Source: Streptomyces echinoruber (GTDB lineage Bacteria > Actinomycetota > Actinomycetes > Streptomycetales > Streptomycetaceae). Taken from it: 64,000 nt of DNA. Shown here in pieces: positions 1 through 7,982 of the stretch. Location of the stretch: contig NZ_BMWH01000029.1 of NCBI RefSeq assembly GCF_014651135.1, positions 1 to 64,000 of the forward strand, in the 5' to 3' direction. The notes under the pieces were generated by a model. The model worked only from the letters and a program-made list of their open reading frames with translations. It did no database searches and was not told the origin of the DNA. A program made the translations under genes and the position numbers. Positions within the stretch are counted from its first letter, which is position 1. The number at the start of each line of letters is the position of its first letter.

Positions 1-88
1 CGTCCGGCACCATGCGCTCCACAATCCCCACGGACACAGGCTAGCGACCCAAATGAGATGACTTCTAAAGCATGGAGGACGCGTGTCG

Positions 89-517
89 TCAGCACGGGCG
101 GCCTCCCGGCCGGCTGTTCGCGAGGAGTTCCGCGGTGATGGTGTAGCCGCCGTGGGTGCCGTGGACGACGACCCGGTGGGCCAGGGCGCTGACCATGCCC
201 AGTCCGCGGCCGTGCACCGCGTCCGCGTCTGGCTGCTCGATCCTCGGGGCGGTGCCCGCTCCGCCCTCATCGGTGACCGACACGGCAACCACCCGGGGGG
301 AGACCGCCAGGACCAGGTGGAAGCTGCCGGCCTTGTGGCCGCTGGCGGTGTGCAGGACGGCGTTCGCGCTCAGCTCGCTCACGATCAGTTCGGCGTCGTC
401 GGCCAGGGGCGAGCCGCGCAGGATGTCTCGGGTCCAGCGGCGGGCCCTGCTGACCTCTTCCGGAAATCCTGGACAAGACAGGCCTCAGACCCGGGCCGTA
501 CTCATATACTCGTGCAT
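89..517 (-). pseudogene. HATPase (anti-sigma/serine kinase-like) gene interrupted by an in-frame TGA
   Basis: The frame encodes a Streptomyces-type single-domain ATP-binding protein of the GHKL/RsbW-like class: an N-box-like helix (ELIVSELSANAVLH) and a G-box (GRGLGMVSALAHR). Family members usually act as anti-sigma factors or solitary serine kinases. A good ribosome binding site (GAAGGA) precedes an ATG at 517-515, and the same frame runs into the conserved core. After ten codons, however, it meets TGA at 487-485. Family N-termini normally read straight through this stretch, so I call it a nonsense-broken gene. An intact shorter product could start at the in-frame GTG at 382, which would remove the first helix and part of the N-box. 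It sits beside a Nudix/GntR pair, consistent with a decayed mobile element. Confidence 0.6.
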
Positions 518-563
518 ACAAGTTCCTTCGTGCTGGTAGGCCGCCATGTGCAGCGGGTTCGGG

Positions 564-995
564 CTAGACGAGTTTCACGCCGTCGTGGGCGCGGACGGCC
601 GGCGGGGACGCCGCGTCGAGTGCGTCCAGGACGCGGATCGCGTACGCCTCGTCGGCAAGCTCGGTGACCTCTTCGCGGGTGGCCCAGCGCAGCGCGCGGG
701 TCTCGTCACCGATGGTCGGGCTTCCGTCGGCGGCTTCACAGCGGAAGACCAGCGAGACGATCAGGCCCTTCATGTTCTTGTAGACGCCGGTCAGGGTCGC
801 CGGAAGGGCGATCTTGATGCCGGTCTCTTCGAGGACTTCGCGCTGAAGGGCTTCCGGGATGGTCTCCTCGCGTTCGAGGACGCCGCCCGGGGGCTCCCAG
901 TGGCCGTTGTCCCGGCGCTGGATCAGCAGGGCCCGGCCTTGGTCGTCCACGACGACCCCGGCGACGCTCACGGAATGCGGGCGATCTGTACTCAC
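564..995 (-). CDS. Nudix hydrolase
   Basis: A 143-aa Nudix protein. The complete Nudix box is visible at about residues 37-59 (GG-x4-E-x7-REVLEETG), supplying the Mg-binding glutamates used to hydrolyse nucleoside diphosphate-X compounds. I chose the GTG at 995 because family proteins begin just before the first beta strand (HSVSVAGVVVDD). It is divergent from the GntR regulator at 1079 and shares an 83-bp promoter region with it. The pSAM2 element carries a Nudix immunity protein (Pif) and a GntR repressor (KorSA), and this pair resembles that arrangement. The substrate is unknown. Confidence 0.82.
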   Translation of the reverse strand: MSTDRPHSVSVAGVVVDDQGRALLIQRRDNGHWEPPGGVLEREETIPEALQREVLEETGIKIALPATLTGVYKNMKGLIVSLVFRCEAADGSPTIGDETRALRWATREEVTELADEAYAIRVLDALDAASPPAVRAHDGVKLV

Positions 996-1039
996 GTTCC
1001 TCGGCCCTCTCGGCTGGCTAGGCTCTCCACCGTAGCAAC

Positions 1040-1078
1040 AACACTCGCCCACTCGTCTAGATACCTAAAGGAGTACAC
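1040..1078. promoter_or_regulatory. Divergent promoter region with possible GntR operator
   Basis: The short gap between the Nudix and GntR genes contains CACTCGTCTAGATACCT, an imperfect GT-N-TA-N-TAC core of the kind bound by HutC-type GntR proteins, directly before the AAAGGAG ribosome binding site of the GntR gene. Autoregulation is an inference from position and resemblance only. Confidence 0.35.
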
Positions 1079-1867
1079 GTGAGTCCTCTCCCTTCGGGCC
1101 TCCTCGGCGACCTCGACCCCACGAGCGACCGCGCGGTCTTCCGGCAGATCGCCGACCAGCTGCGCGAGGCCATCGACCGCGGGCGATTCCGCGAGGGCGA
1201 GAAGCTGCCCTCCGAGGCCGAACTCGTCGACCACTTCGGGGTGTCCCGGATGACGGTCCGCAATGCCTTCTCCATCCTCCAGGGTGAGGGCCTGGTCCAC
1301 GCCGAGCACGGCAAGGGCGTGTTCGTCCGGCCCCGGCCACCCGTGCGGCGCCTGGCCTCCGACCGCTTCGCCCGCCGCCACCGGGAACAGGGCAAGTCCG
1401 CGTTCATCGTCGAGGCCGACGCCGCCGGCAGTCACCCCCAGGTCGACAGCCTGGAGGTCAAGGAGGAGAAGCCGAGCCAGGACATCTCCGCCCGCCTCGG
1501 CTCGGTGCGGCGCGTGCTGGCTCGTCGGCGCCGGTATCTGCTCGACGGCCGCCCGGTCGAGTTCGCCACCTCCTACCTCCCCCTCGACATCGCCCGCGGC
1601 ACCCCCATCGCCGAACCCAACCCCGGCCCCGGCGGCATCTACGCCCGCCTGGAAGAACTCGGCCACCGCCTCGACCACTTCGAAGAGGAGATCCGCGCCC
1701 GGATGCCCTCGCCCGCCGAGGTCAAGACGCTCCGGCTGGCCCCCGGCGTCCCGGTCATCCACCTCATCCGGACCGCCTACGACACCGAGGGGCGGCCCGT
1801 CGAGGTGTGCGACACCGTGATGGCCGCGGACGCCTACGTGCTGTCCTACCACCTCCCGGCGAACTGA
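1079..1867 (+). CDS. GntR-family regulator with UTRA domain (HutC subfamily)
   Basis: A 262-aa transcription factor. An N-terminal winged helix (residues about 15-85, with the signature GEKLPSEAELVDHFGVSR followed by MTVRNAFSIL) is joined to a C-terminal UTRA ligand-binding domain (about 100-255). The GTG start follows AAAGGAG at ideal spacing. HutC-type GntR proteins repress neighbouring operons and are released by small effectors. In actinomycete integrative elements such as pSAM2, proteins of this class (KorSA) silence excision and replication genes. The divergent Nudix gene fits that picture, but no integrase, excisionase or replication gene lies within the window. Confidence 0.88.
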   Translation: MSPLPSGLLGDLDPTSDRAVFRQIADQLREAIDRGRFREGEKLPSEAELVDHFGVSRMTVRNAFSILQGEGLVHAEHGKGVFVRPRPPVRRLASDRFARRHREQGKSAFIVEADAAGSHPQVDSLEVKEEKPSQDISARLGSVRRVLARRRRYLLDGRPVEFATSYLPLDIARGTPIAEPNPGPGGIYARLEELGHRLDHFEEEIRARMPSPAEVKTLRLAPGVPVIHLIRTAYDTEGRPVEVCDTVMAADAYVLSYHLPAN

Positions 1868-1904
1868 CCGTATGACCGGCAGAAGGGCAGCACTGGATAC
1901 TGGG

Positions 1905-2262
1905 TCACCCCGTGGCATCGGCAGCGGAGACCTCGAACATGGCCCCGATGTTGTTCCACCTGAAGCTGTCACGCCAGCCCTGCCTGCCGGCCGCCCAGCC
2001 CAGGAACGCCCGGAGGACTTTCTCCTGCGAGACCGTCAGCGTCTGGTAGTGCTCCGCGGCGACGCCGTCCCGGTATTCCAACTGGTAGGTGTTGTTGTCG
2101 AGCAGCAGGACTTGGATGTCACCAGTCGCCTGCGCGAGTCTCGTCCTGCCGTTCCAGGATCATGTGCTCGTTGCCGCGTCGCAGGTTGGCGAGCATTTTG
2201 TCTATGTCCGGCTTCGAAGGACGCTCCACCACGCGGCCCCGGGCGTTTGTCGCGATCAGCAT
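1905..2262 (-). pseudogene. Frameshifted small protein, immunity-protein-like
   Basis: Two adjacent minus frames join into one plausible protein. The first begins at the ATG at 2262 (MLIATNARGRVVERPSKPDI...) and stops at 2119. The second continues at about 2117 with DIQVLLLDNNTYQLEYRDG, then HYQTLTVSQEKVLRAFLGWA, and ends at 1905. Reading through requires a one-base frame change near the GGCGACTGGTGACATCC junction. The joined product of about 119 aa resembles small Streptomyces proteins that I associate with Imm1-type immunity proteins, judged by general appearance rather than a search. Both halves show normal Streptomyces codon use, so the break looks recent. Confidence 0.5.
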
Positions 2263-2578
2263 GGGCAGAGCATGCCGGACGGGTCTGACAATTGCCGGTT
2301 CCCGGCAGACGGCAGAAGGCAGAAGGACTGCGGCCATCCCCGAACACCCAAGGGTGTCCAGCGGCGGCCTTGCGACTCGGCGACTCGTACACACCGGCAC
2401 ACCCGCTCATAGAGCTCATGGAGACGAGCGGATGAGTTGTGCGGCAAGGAATAGGGATACAGCAACTCCGCCCAGGGACCCCCATGTCCGCCTTCAGGCA
2501 AGACCTGTCGCGTTCACGCCCACATTGCGGCGGATGCTTGAGCCGTATGAGGCCCGGAGACGGCCCCGGCCCAGTGAC

Positions 2579-2617
2579 AAGCCCCCTCCCAGCGGGGAAA
2601 CCGCAGGCAGGGGGCTT
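2579..2617 (-). terminator. Intrinsic terminator of gpmA
   Basis: A perfect 9-bp stem, AAGCCCCCT paired with AGGGGGCTT, lies 13 bp beyond the gpmA stop codon. A secondary GGGG/CCCC-rich loop lies between the arms. Confidence 0.75.
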
Positions 2618-2629
2618 GATCAGGACCGC

Positions 2630-3391
2630 TTACTTCTTCTTGCCCTGGTTCTTGACCGCCTCGATGGCCGCGGCTGCCGCGTCGGGGTCGAGGTAGGTGC
2701 CGCCGGGCTTGAGCGGCTTGAAGTCGGCGTCCAGGTCGTAGGCGAGGGGGATGCCGGTGGGGATGTTGAGGCCGGCGATGTCGGTGTCGGAGATGCCGTC
2801 GAGGTGCTTGACCAGGGCGCGCAGGCTGTTGCCGTGGGCGGCGACCAGGACGGTGCGGCCGGCGAGGAGGTCGGGGACGATGGCGTCGTACCAGTACGGG
2901 AGCATGCGGTGGACGACGTCCTTGAGGCACTCGGTGCGGGGGCGCAGCTCCGGCGGGATGACGGCGTACCGGGGGTCGTCCGACTGGGAGAACTCCGCGC
3001 CGTCCTCGAGCGGGGGCGGCGGGACGTCGTAGGAGCGGCGCCACAGCATGAACTGCTCCTCGCCGAACTCGGCGAGGGTCTGCGCCTTGTCCTTGCCCTG
3101 CAGGGCGCCGTAGTGGCGCTCGTTCAGCCGCCAGCTGCGGTGGACGGGGATCCACAGGCGGTCGCACTGCTCCAGGGCGATCTGGGCGGTGCGGATGGCG
3201 CGCTTGAGGAGGGACGTGTGGACCACGTCGGGCAGCAGGCCGGCGTCCTTGAGCAGCTCACCGCCGCGGACGGCCTCCTTCTCGCCCTTGTCGTTCAGGT
3301 TGACGTCCACCCAGCCGGTGAACAGGTTCTTCGCGTTCCATTCGCTCTCGCCGTGGCGGAGGAGGATCAGCTTGTACGGTGCGTCGGCCAT
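2630..3391 (-). CDS. gpmA: 2,3-bisphosphoglycerate-dependent phosphoglycerate mutase
   Basis: A 253-aa histidine phosphatase-fold enzyme that interconverts 3- and 2-phosphoglycerate in glycolysis and gluconeogenesis in the cytosol. The catalytic RHGESEWN motif is at residues 13-20, followed by NLFTGWVDVNL; RAIRTAQIAL, LNERHYGALQGKDK and the second histidine in AAHGNSLRALVKHL are all present. Length is normal for the cofactor-dependent family. It starts at the ATG at 3391 and is divergent from an MFS gene, across an intergenic region carrying a 45-bp tandem repeat. Confidence 0.97.
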   Translation of the reverse strand: MADAPYKLILLRHGESEWNAKNLFTGWVDVNLNDKGEKEAVRGGELLKDAGLLPDVVHTSLLKRAIRTAQIALEQCDRLWIPVHRSWRLNERHYGALQGKDKAQTLAEFGEEQFMLWRRSYDVPPPPLEDGAEFSQSDDPRYAVIPPELRPRTECLKDVVHRMLPYWYDAIVPDLLAGRTVLVAAHGNSLRALVKHLDGISDTDIAGLNIPTGIPLAYDLDADFKPLKPGGTYLDPDAAAAAIEAVKNQGKKK

Positions 3392-3475
3392 GGTTCCGAG
3401 CGTAATCGACGCCTCGGAGCCGTCGCGCGGGCGCCCGAAGGGCGGACGGTCGGCGGCTCGGGAGGGGCAGCCGAC

Positions 3476-3615
3476 GGTCCCGACAGGGGCGGTCGGCGGT
3501 CCCGGTCAGTGGCGGTCCGTGGTCCCGACAGGGGCGGTCGGCGGTCCCGGTCAGTGGCGGTCCGTGGTCCCGACAGAGGCGGTCGGCGGTCCTGACAGGG
3601 ACGGTCGGTGGTCCC
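3476..3615. repeat. 45-bp tandem repeat in divergent intergenic region
   Basis: Two near-identical 45-bp units begin at 3476 and 3521 (GGTCCCGACAGGGGCGGTCG...), and a diverged third begins at 3566. They lie between gpmA and the MFS gene, upstream of both. Confidence 0.85.
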
Positions 3616-3710
3616 CGTTAATTGAGTGGCGTGTGCAGAGGGCGGCTTTGTAAGGTGCGTCTGCCGGTTGAGACGATTACATGAGCCGCCTGCCGATCCG
3701 GGGGACCCGC

Positions 3711-5123
3711 ATGCCACCAGCCGCCCTGAGCACCGTCGTACGCGCCGCACGCGAATCCGTCTCCGGACTCCCCCGCGCCTTCTGGTGGCTGTGGACGAGC
3801 ACGCTGGTCAACCGGCTCGGGGCGTTCGTCGCCACGTACCTGGCGCTGTACCTGACGCTGGACCGCGGCTACTCCGCCTCCTACGCCGGCCTGGTCGCCG
3901 CGCTGCACGGGCTGGGCGGGGTCGTCTCCTCCCTCGGCGGCGGGGTGATGGCGGACCGGCTCGGGCGGCGGCCGACGCTGCTCGTCGCGCAGGTCTCGAC
4001 CGCGGTGACCGTCGCGCTGCTCGGCTTCGTGCGGGACCCGGTCGCCATCGCGGCCGTCGCCTTCGCCGTCGGCATGGCGAGCAACGCCTCGCGGCCGGCG
4101 GTGCAGGCGATGATGGCGGACATCGTGCGGCCCGCGGACCGGATGCGCGCCTTCTCCCTCAACTACTGGGCGATCAACCTGGGGTTCGCCGTCTCCTCCA
4201 TGGCCGCCGGTTTCATCGCCGAGGTCAGCTATCTCGCCGGCTTCCTCATCGAGGCCGGCATGACCCTGGTCTGCGCGGTCGTGGTCTTCCTCAAGCTGCC
4301 CGAGTCGCGGCCGGCACGCACGGGGAAGGACGCCGCCCGGGAGGAACCGGTCGGGCTCGGGACCGTGCTGCGCGACGGGCGGTTCATGGGTGTCGTCGGG
4401 CTGTGCTTCCTCGTCGCGCTGGTCTTCCAGCAGGCCTCGGTGGGCCTGCCGGTGGCGATGGGCCGCGACGGGTTCACGCCCGCCGACTACGGCATGGCCA
4501 TCGCCGTCAACGGCGTCCTGATCGTCGCCCTGCAGATCCCGGTCACCCGGCTCATCGAGCGCCGGGACCCGCGGCGCCTGCTCGTCGTGTCCTCCCTGCT
4601 CGCCGGGTACGGCTTCGCCCTGACCGCCTTCGCCGACTCCGTCGGTCTCCTCGCCCTCACGGTGTGCGTGTGGACCCTCGGCGAGATGCTCAACGCGCCC
4701 ACCCAGACCGGGCTCGTCGTCCGCCTCTCCCCCGTCCACGGACGCGGCCGCTACCAGGGCGTCTACACCCTGTCCTGGTCGGTCGCCGCCCTCGTCGCCC
4801 CGCTGCTGTCCGGCTTCGTCATCGACCGCCTCGGGGCCGCCTGGCTGTGGGGGCTGTGCGCGGCCGTCGGAACCGTGGCGGCCCTGGGATACGGCGGGCT
4901 GATGCGACGGCTGCCGGCACCGCAGCAGCCCGAGCACCCGTCCGAGCAGCCGCCGGAGCAGCCTGAGCAGAGTGAACGGCCTGAGCAGCAGGTCGAGGGG
5001 CAGACGCCGGTCACGGAGACGCCGGCCGCGCAGGCGCCCGCCGTCGAGCCGGAGGCGCAGACGCCCGCCGGTGCCGAGTCCGTTCCGCCCGCCGGTGCCG
5101 AGCCGGAGGCCCGCCCGGCCTGA
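3711..5123 (+). CDS. MFS transporter (drug/H+ antiporter-like)
   Basis: A 470-aa major facilitator protein with about 12 predicted membrane segments. The loop 2-3 signature GGGVMADRLGRRPTLL is at about residues 79-94. I preferred the ATG at 3711 because GGGGGA lies six bases upstream; an in-frame ATG at 3681 would add ten residues but has a weaker site. The last 75 residues form a hydrophilic Pro/Glu/Gln/Ala tail (EQPPEQPEQSE-type repeats) that is not part of the transporter fold. The family exports small molecules, often drugs; the substrate is unknown. Confidence 0.88.
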   Translation: MPPAALSTVVRAARESVSGLPRAFWWLWTSTLVNRLGAFVATYLALYLTLDRGYSASYAGLVAALHGLGGVVSSLGGGVMADRLGRRPTLLVAQVSTAVTVALLGFVRDPVAIAAVAFAVGMASNASRPAVQAMMADIVRPADRMRAFSLNYWAINLGFAVSSMAAGFIAEVSYLAGFLIEAGMTLVCAVVVFLKLPESRPARTGKDAAREEPVGLGTVLRDGRFMGVVGLCFLVALVFQQASVGLPVAMGRDGFTPADYGMAIAVNGVLIVALQIPVTRLIERRDPRRLLVVSSLLAGYGFALTAFADSVGLLALTVCVWTLGEMLNAPTQTGLVVRLSPVHGRGRYQGVYTLSWSVAALVAPLLSGFVIDRLGAAWLWGLCAAVGTVAALGYGGLMRRLPAPQQPEHPSEQPPEQPEQSERPEQQVEGQTPVTETPAAQAPAVEPEAQTPAGAESVPPAGAEPEARPA

Positions 5124-5196
5124 CCGGCCTGACCGGGCCCGCGCCCGCACGTGCCCGCACGCGCACGCTCACGCGCGCACAAGCACGTGCGTGCGT

Positions 5197-5607
5197 TCAC
5201 GGATGCATCCGTGCCCCCTTCAGCGTCTTGTCCACCGCGTTGCGCGGCCCGTACACCGCCAGTCCCACCAGGTCCAGCTCGCGCGTCGGGACGGCGCGGA
5301 CGGCGGCGCGGTTGTCGTGGTCGTTGCCGGTGGTGAAGAGGTCGGAGGTGAACACGGCGCGCGGCAGGGCGCGGGTCAGGGCGCGGGTGTGGGCCGCGGT
5401 CAGGGTCTCCTTGGTGCCCTCGAAGACGAGCACCGGCAGGTAGGGCACGCCGTCGGCGTCCTCGTACGGCGCGCCGACGACCTCGGGCAGCTGGGTGCCG
5501 AGGCCGCTGACGAGGAACGCGGTGACGTTCAGGCGCTGCCAGGTCTCCAGGTCGTCGCGGAGCAGAACGGCGATCTTCGTGTCGAAACGCGGGGGTTGCG
5601 TGCTCAT
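5197..5607 (-). CDS. DUF2000 family protein
   Basis: A 136-aa protein beginning MSTQPPRFDTKIAVLLRDDL, with the family core (WQRLNVTAFLVSGL and PVLVFEG). DUF2000 proteins are small, cytosolic and of unknown function. The start is ambiguous because a 21-bp segment containing the start codon is duplicated: ATG-AGC-ACG occurs at both 5607 and 5628, and neither has a strong ribosome binding site. The gene is divergent from the AraC regulator at 5678, which could control it; the pairing of DUF2000 with AraC regulators is plausible but inferred from position only. Confidence 0.8.
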   Translation of the reverse strand: MSTQPPRFDTKIAVLLRDDLETWQRLNVTAFLVSGLGTQLPEVVGAPYEDADGVPYLPVLVFEGTKETLTAAHTRALTRALPRAVFTSDLFTTGNDHDNRAAVRAVPTRELDLVGLAVYGPRNAVDKTLKGARMHP

Positions 5608-5646
5608 GGAGCGAGGGTGCGTGCTCATGGAGCGAGGGTGCCGGGC
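5605..5646. repeat. 21-bp tandem duplication spanning a start codon
   Basis: The segment TCATGGAGCGAGGGTGCGTG (plus one base) is present twice head to tail, giving two consecutive in-frame ATG codons for the DUF2000 gene. Confidence 0.85.
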
Positions 5647-5677
5647 GGCCCGTGCCACGGTCTTGTACGTTCTTTGC

Positions 5678-6511
5678 ATGGCCGCTCGGCAGGAGGTCTC
5701 CGCCTGGCGCCCGCGGGTTCCGGGTGTCGTGGAGGTCTTCCACGCCCGCTTCACCGAGTACGCGTACCCGATGCACGTCCACGAGGCGTGGACGCTGCTC
5801 ATCGTCGACGACGGCGCCGTACGGTACGACCTCGACCGGCGCGAACGGGGCACCCCGCACGACACGGTGTCGCTGCTGCCGCCGCACGTGCCGCACAACG
5901 GCGCCCCGGCCACGCCGCACGGCTTCCGCAAGCGCGTGCTGTACCTCGACCGCACCCACCTCGGCGACGACCTGATCGGCGCCGCCGTGGACCGTTCCGA
6001 CCTGCGGGATCCGGTGCTGCGGCGGCGGGTCGGGCAGGTGCACGCGGCGCTCGCGCGCCCCGGGGACGAACTGGAGGCGGCGAGCCGGCTGGCGCTGGTC
6101 GGGGAGCGGCTGCGGGAGTACCTGGGACGGGCCGGACGGGCCGGGCAACCGCGGCTCGCCGACCGGCCGCTCGCCCGGCGGCTGCGCGAACTCCTCGACG
6201 CGCACGTCGCGCAGGGCGTCGCGCTCGACGAGGCCGCCGCGCTGCTGCACGCCCATCCCGCCCACCTGGTGCGGGCGTTCAGCGGCGCGTACGGCATCGC
6301 CCCGCACCAGTACCTGATGGCGCGGCGCGTGGACCGGGCGCGGCGGCTGCTGCTGGCGGGGCGGCGGCCGGCGGAGGTGGCCGTGGCGACCGGGTTCTGC
6401 GACCAGGCGCATCTCACCCGGCACTTCCGGAGACTGGTGGGGGTGCCGCCGGGTCGGTACGCGCGCACGGCGGCCGAAAAGCGCGGGTTCACGGGCGGTG
6501 CGCGTCCGTAG
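5678..6511 (+). CDS. AraC-family transcriptional regulator
   Basis: A 277-aa regulator. The N-terminal AraC-type cupin (about residues 10-110, with HVHEAWTLLIVDDGAVRYDL) precedes a C-terminal double helix-turn-helix (about 170-265). The second HTH is clear: RPAEVAVATGFCDQAHLTRH followed by FRRLVGVPPGRY. The ATG at 5678 gives the expected short leader before the cupin. It is divergent from DUF2000 with a gap of about 70 bp, so it may regulate that gene and itself. The methyltransferase gene begins 10 bp downstream and may be co-transcribed. The effector is unknown. Confidence 0.9.
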   Translation: MAARQEVSAWRPRVPGVVEVFHARFTEYAYPMHVHEAWTLLIVDDGAVRYDLDRRERGTPHDTVSLLPPHVPHNGAPATPHGFRKRVLYLDRTHLGDDLIGAAVDRSDLRDPVLRRRVGQVHAALARPGDELEAASRLALVGERLREYLGRAGRAGQPRLADRPLARRLRELLDAHVAQGVALDEAAALLHAHPAHLVRAFSGAYGIAPHQYLMARRVDRARRLLLAGRRPAEVAVATGFCDQAHLTRHFRRLVGVPPGRYARTAAEKRGFTGGARP

Positions 6512-6521
6512 GCTGCGCCGC

Positions 6522-7364
6522 ATGGACTGGAACACGTGGCACGACGCCTACGACACCGTCGGCAGTCCACTGGCGCGGCGGCTGGCGCTCGTCCAGGAGC
6601 GCGTCCGCGCCGCCCTCGACGACGCCCCGCCGGGGCAGTTGACGGCGGTGAGCCTGTGCGCGGGGCAGGGACGGGACCTGATCGGCGTGCTGGCCGGGCA
6701 TCCGCGTGCGGCCGAGGTCCGGGCTCGGCTGGTGGAGCTGGACGAGCGGAACGTGCGCATCGCGCGGCGGGCGGCCGCGGCGGCGGGGCTGGACGGGGTC
6801 GAAGTCGTCGCCGGGGACGCGGCGTTGACGGACCACTACGCCGGTCTGGTGCCCGCCGACCTGGTGCTGGTGTGCGGGGTGCTCGGCAACCTCACCGACG
6901 CCGACGTCGAACGCACCCTGGACTTCTGCACGCGGCTGTGCCGCACGGGCGGCACGGTGGTGTGGACCCGCAACCGGCTCCGCCTACCCGACCTCGTGCC
7001 GCAGGTGTGCCGGTGGCTGGAGGAACGCGGCTTCGAGCGGCTGTGGGTGTCGGACCCGGCGCTGCCGCTCGGGGTGGGCGCGCACCGGTTCCGGGGCCGG
7101 CCGCGGCCGCTGGAGCCCGGGGAGCGGATGTTCACGTTCGTCGGCTACGACGTGCTCGGGCGGGAGCAGGACATCGGTCCCGGCATGTTCGGGTGGGACG
7201 TCGGTCTCGGCGTCCTCGGAGGGGAGGTCGGTCGGCCGGATCTCGATCGGTCGGATTTCAGTCGGCCGCATCTCGGTTGGTCGGATTTCAGCCGGCCGGA
7301 TCTCAGCCGGCCGGATCTCAGCCGGCCGGATCTCAGTCGGTCGGACGCTCGACGAGGTGGGTGA
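6522..7364 (+). CDS. Class I SAM-dependent methyltransferase with a repeat tail
   Basis: A 280-aa protein. The SAM-binding motif VSLCAGQGRDLIGVL (about residues 43-57) is followed by the acidic LVELDERNV and by a DLVLVCGVLGNL post-motif, typical of the Rossmann methyltransferase fold. The core ends near residue 235. The remaining residues are low-complexity repeats (DFSRP, DLSRP) encoded by a 15-bp tandem repeat, and the gene overlaps the convergent YbjN-like gene by 32 bp. The stop may have shifted through repeat expansion. The substrate is not predictable. Confidence 0.85.
   Translation: MDWNTWHDAYDTVGSPLARRLALVQERVRAALDDAPPGQLTAVSLCAGQGRDLIGVLAGHPRAAEVRARLVELDERNVRIARRAAAAAGLDGVEVVAGDAALTDHYAGLVPADLVLVCGVLGNLTDADVERTLDFCTRLCRTGGTVVWTRNRLRLPDLVPQVCRWLEERGFERLWVSDPALPLGVGAHRFRGRPRPLEPGERMFTFVGYDVLGREQDIGPGMFGWDVGLGVLGGEVGRPDLDRSDFSRPHLGWSDFSRPDLSRPDLSRPDLSRSDARRGG
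7228..7345. repeat. In-frame 15-bp repeats encoding a DLSRP-type tail
   Basis: Copies of ATCTCAGCCGGCCGG and a TTTCAGTCGGCCGC-type variant extend the methyltransferase C-terminus into the end of the convergent gene. Confidence 0.75.
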
Positions 7365-7848
7365 ACGCCTCCAGGTTGCGCGTCGACTCGCCCCGCGCCA
7401 CGCGCCACGCGTACTCCTTGCGGATCGCGGAGGCGAACCCCAGCTCCAGAAGGGTGTTGAAGCTGCCGTCGGCGGCCTCCAGGACCTGGCCGAGCAGCCG
7501 GTCGACCTCCTGCGCGGTCACCGCGGCCAGCGGCAGACGGCCGGTGACGTACACGTCGCCGTGCTGGTCGACGGCGTAACTCACGCCGTACAGCTTGAGG
7601 TTGCGCTCCAGCAGCCAGCGGTGGACGGCGGCCTCGTTCTCGTCGGGGTGACGGATGACGAAGGCGTTGAGGGAGAGCGAGTGGCGGCCGACGAGCAGCG
7701 ACACGGTCGTCGACAGTTTGCGGGTGCCGGGGAGTTTGACCACGTAGTGGCCGGGTTCCGGGCTCTCCCACTCCAGTTCGGCGTCCTTGAGCACGCCGTC
7801 GATGACCTGTGCCGCCCGTTGCTGCTCCGCACCCATTGACGCTGCCAT
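7333..7848 (-). CDS. YbjN-domain protein
   Basis: A 171-aa protein with the YbjN/type III secretion chaperone-like fold: VIDGVLKDAELEWE, then SLLVGRHSLSLNAFVIRHPD, then LPLAAVTAQEVDRLLGQVLE. Such proteins are widespread next to mshA in Streptomyces, have no catalytic motif, and are thought of as chaperone- or adaptor-like. The ATG at 7848 is chosen; an alternative is the ATG at 7836. It is transcribed in the same direction as mshA, 134 bp downstream of the mshA stop, and overlaps the methyltransferase gene tail-to-tail. Confidence 0.82.
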   Translation of the reverse strand: MAASMGAEQQRAAQVIDGVLKDAELEWESPEPGHYVVKLPGTRKLSTTVSLLVGRHSLSLNAFVIRHPDENEAAVHRWLLERNLKLYGVSYAVDQHGDVYVTGRLPLAAVTAQEVDRLLGQVLEAADGSFNTLLELGFASAIRKEYAWRVARGESTRNLEAFTHLVERPTD

Positions 7849-7982
7849 GCTGCGAGCGTACGTCAGCGACACCGGCGTCCGCCGGATGCGGCGCGGGCGT
7901 CCGCCGGGTGCGGTGGGGCGTTGCCGGCCGTGCCCGTCATGCCGACCGGCCGTCAGCCGGACCACCGTCGACCGGACCGCCG

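Noticed and set aside
1..88. tRNA or attachment site at the left edge of the element-like region
   Set aside because: No cloverleaf or GGTTCGAATCC-type T-loop is visible in these bases.
485..487. Selenocysteine or programmed readthrough at TGA
   Set aside because: No SECIS-like hairpin is apparent after the codon and no known family member uses Sec; a nonsense mutation is simpler.
3618..5150. Long antisense open frame opposite the MFS gene
   Set aside because: Arg/Gly/Asp-rich translation without any domain; it is the complement of a high-GC coding gene.
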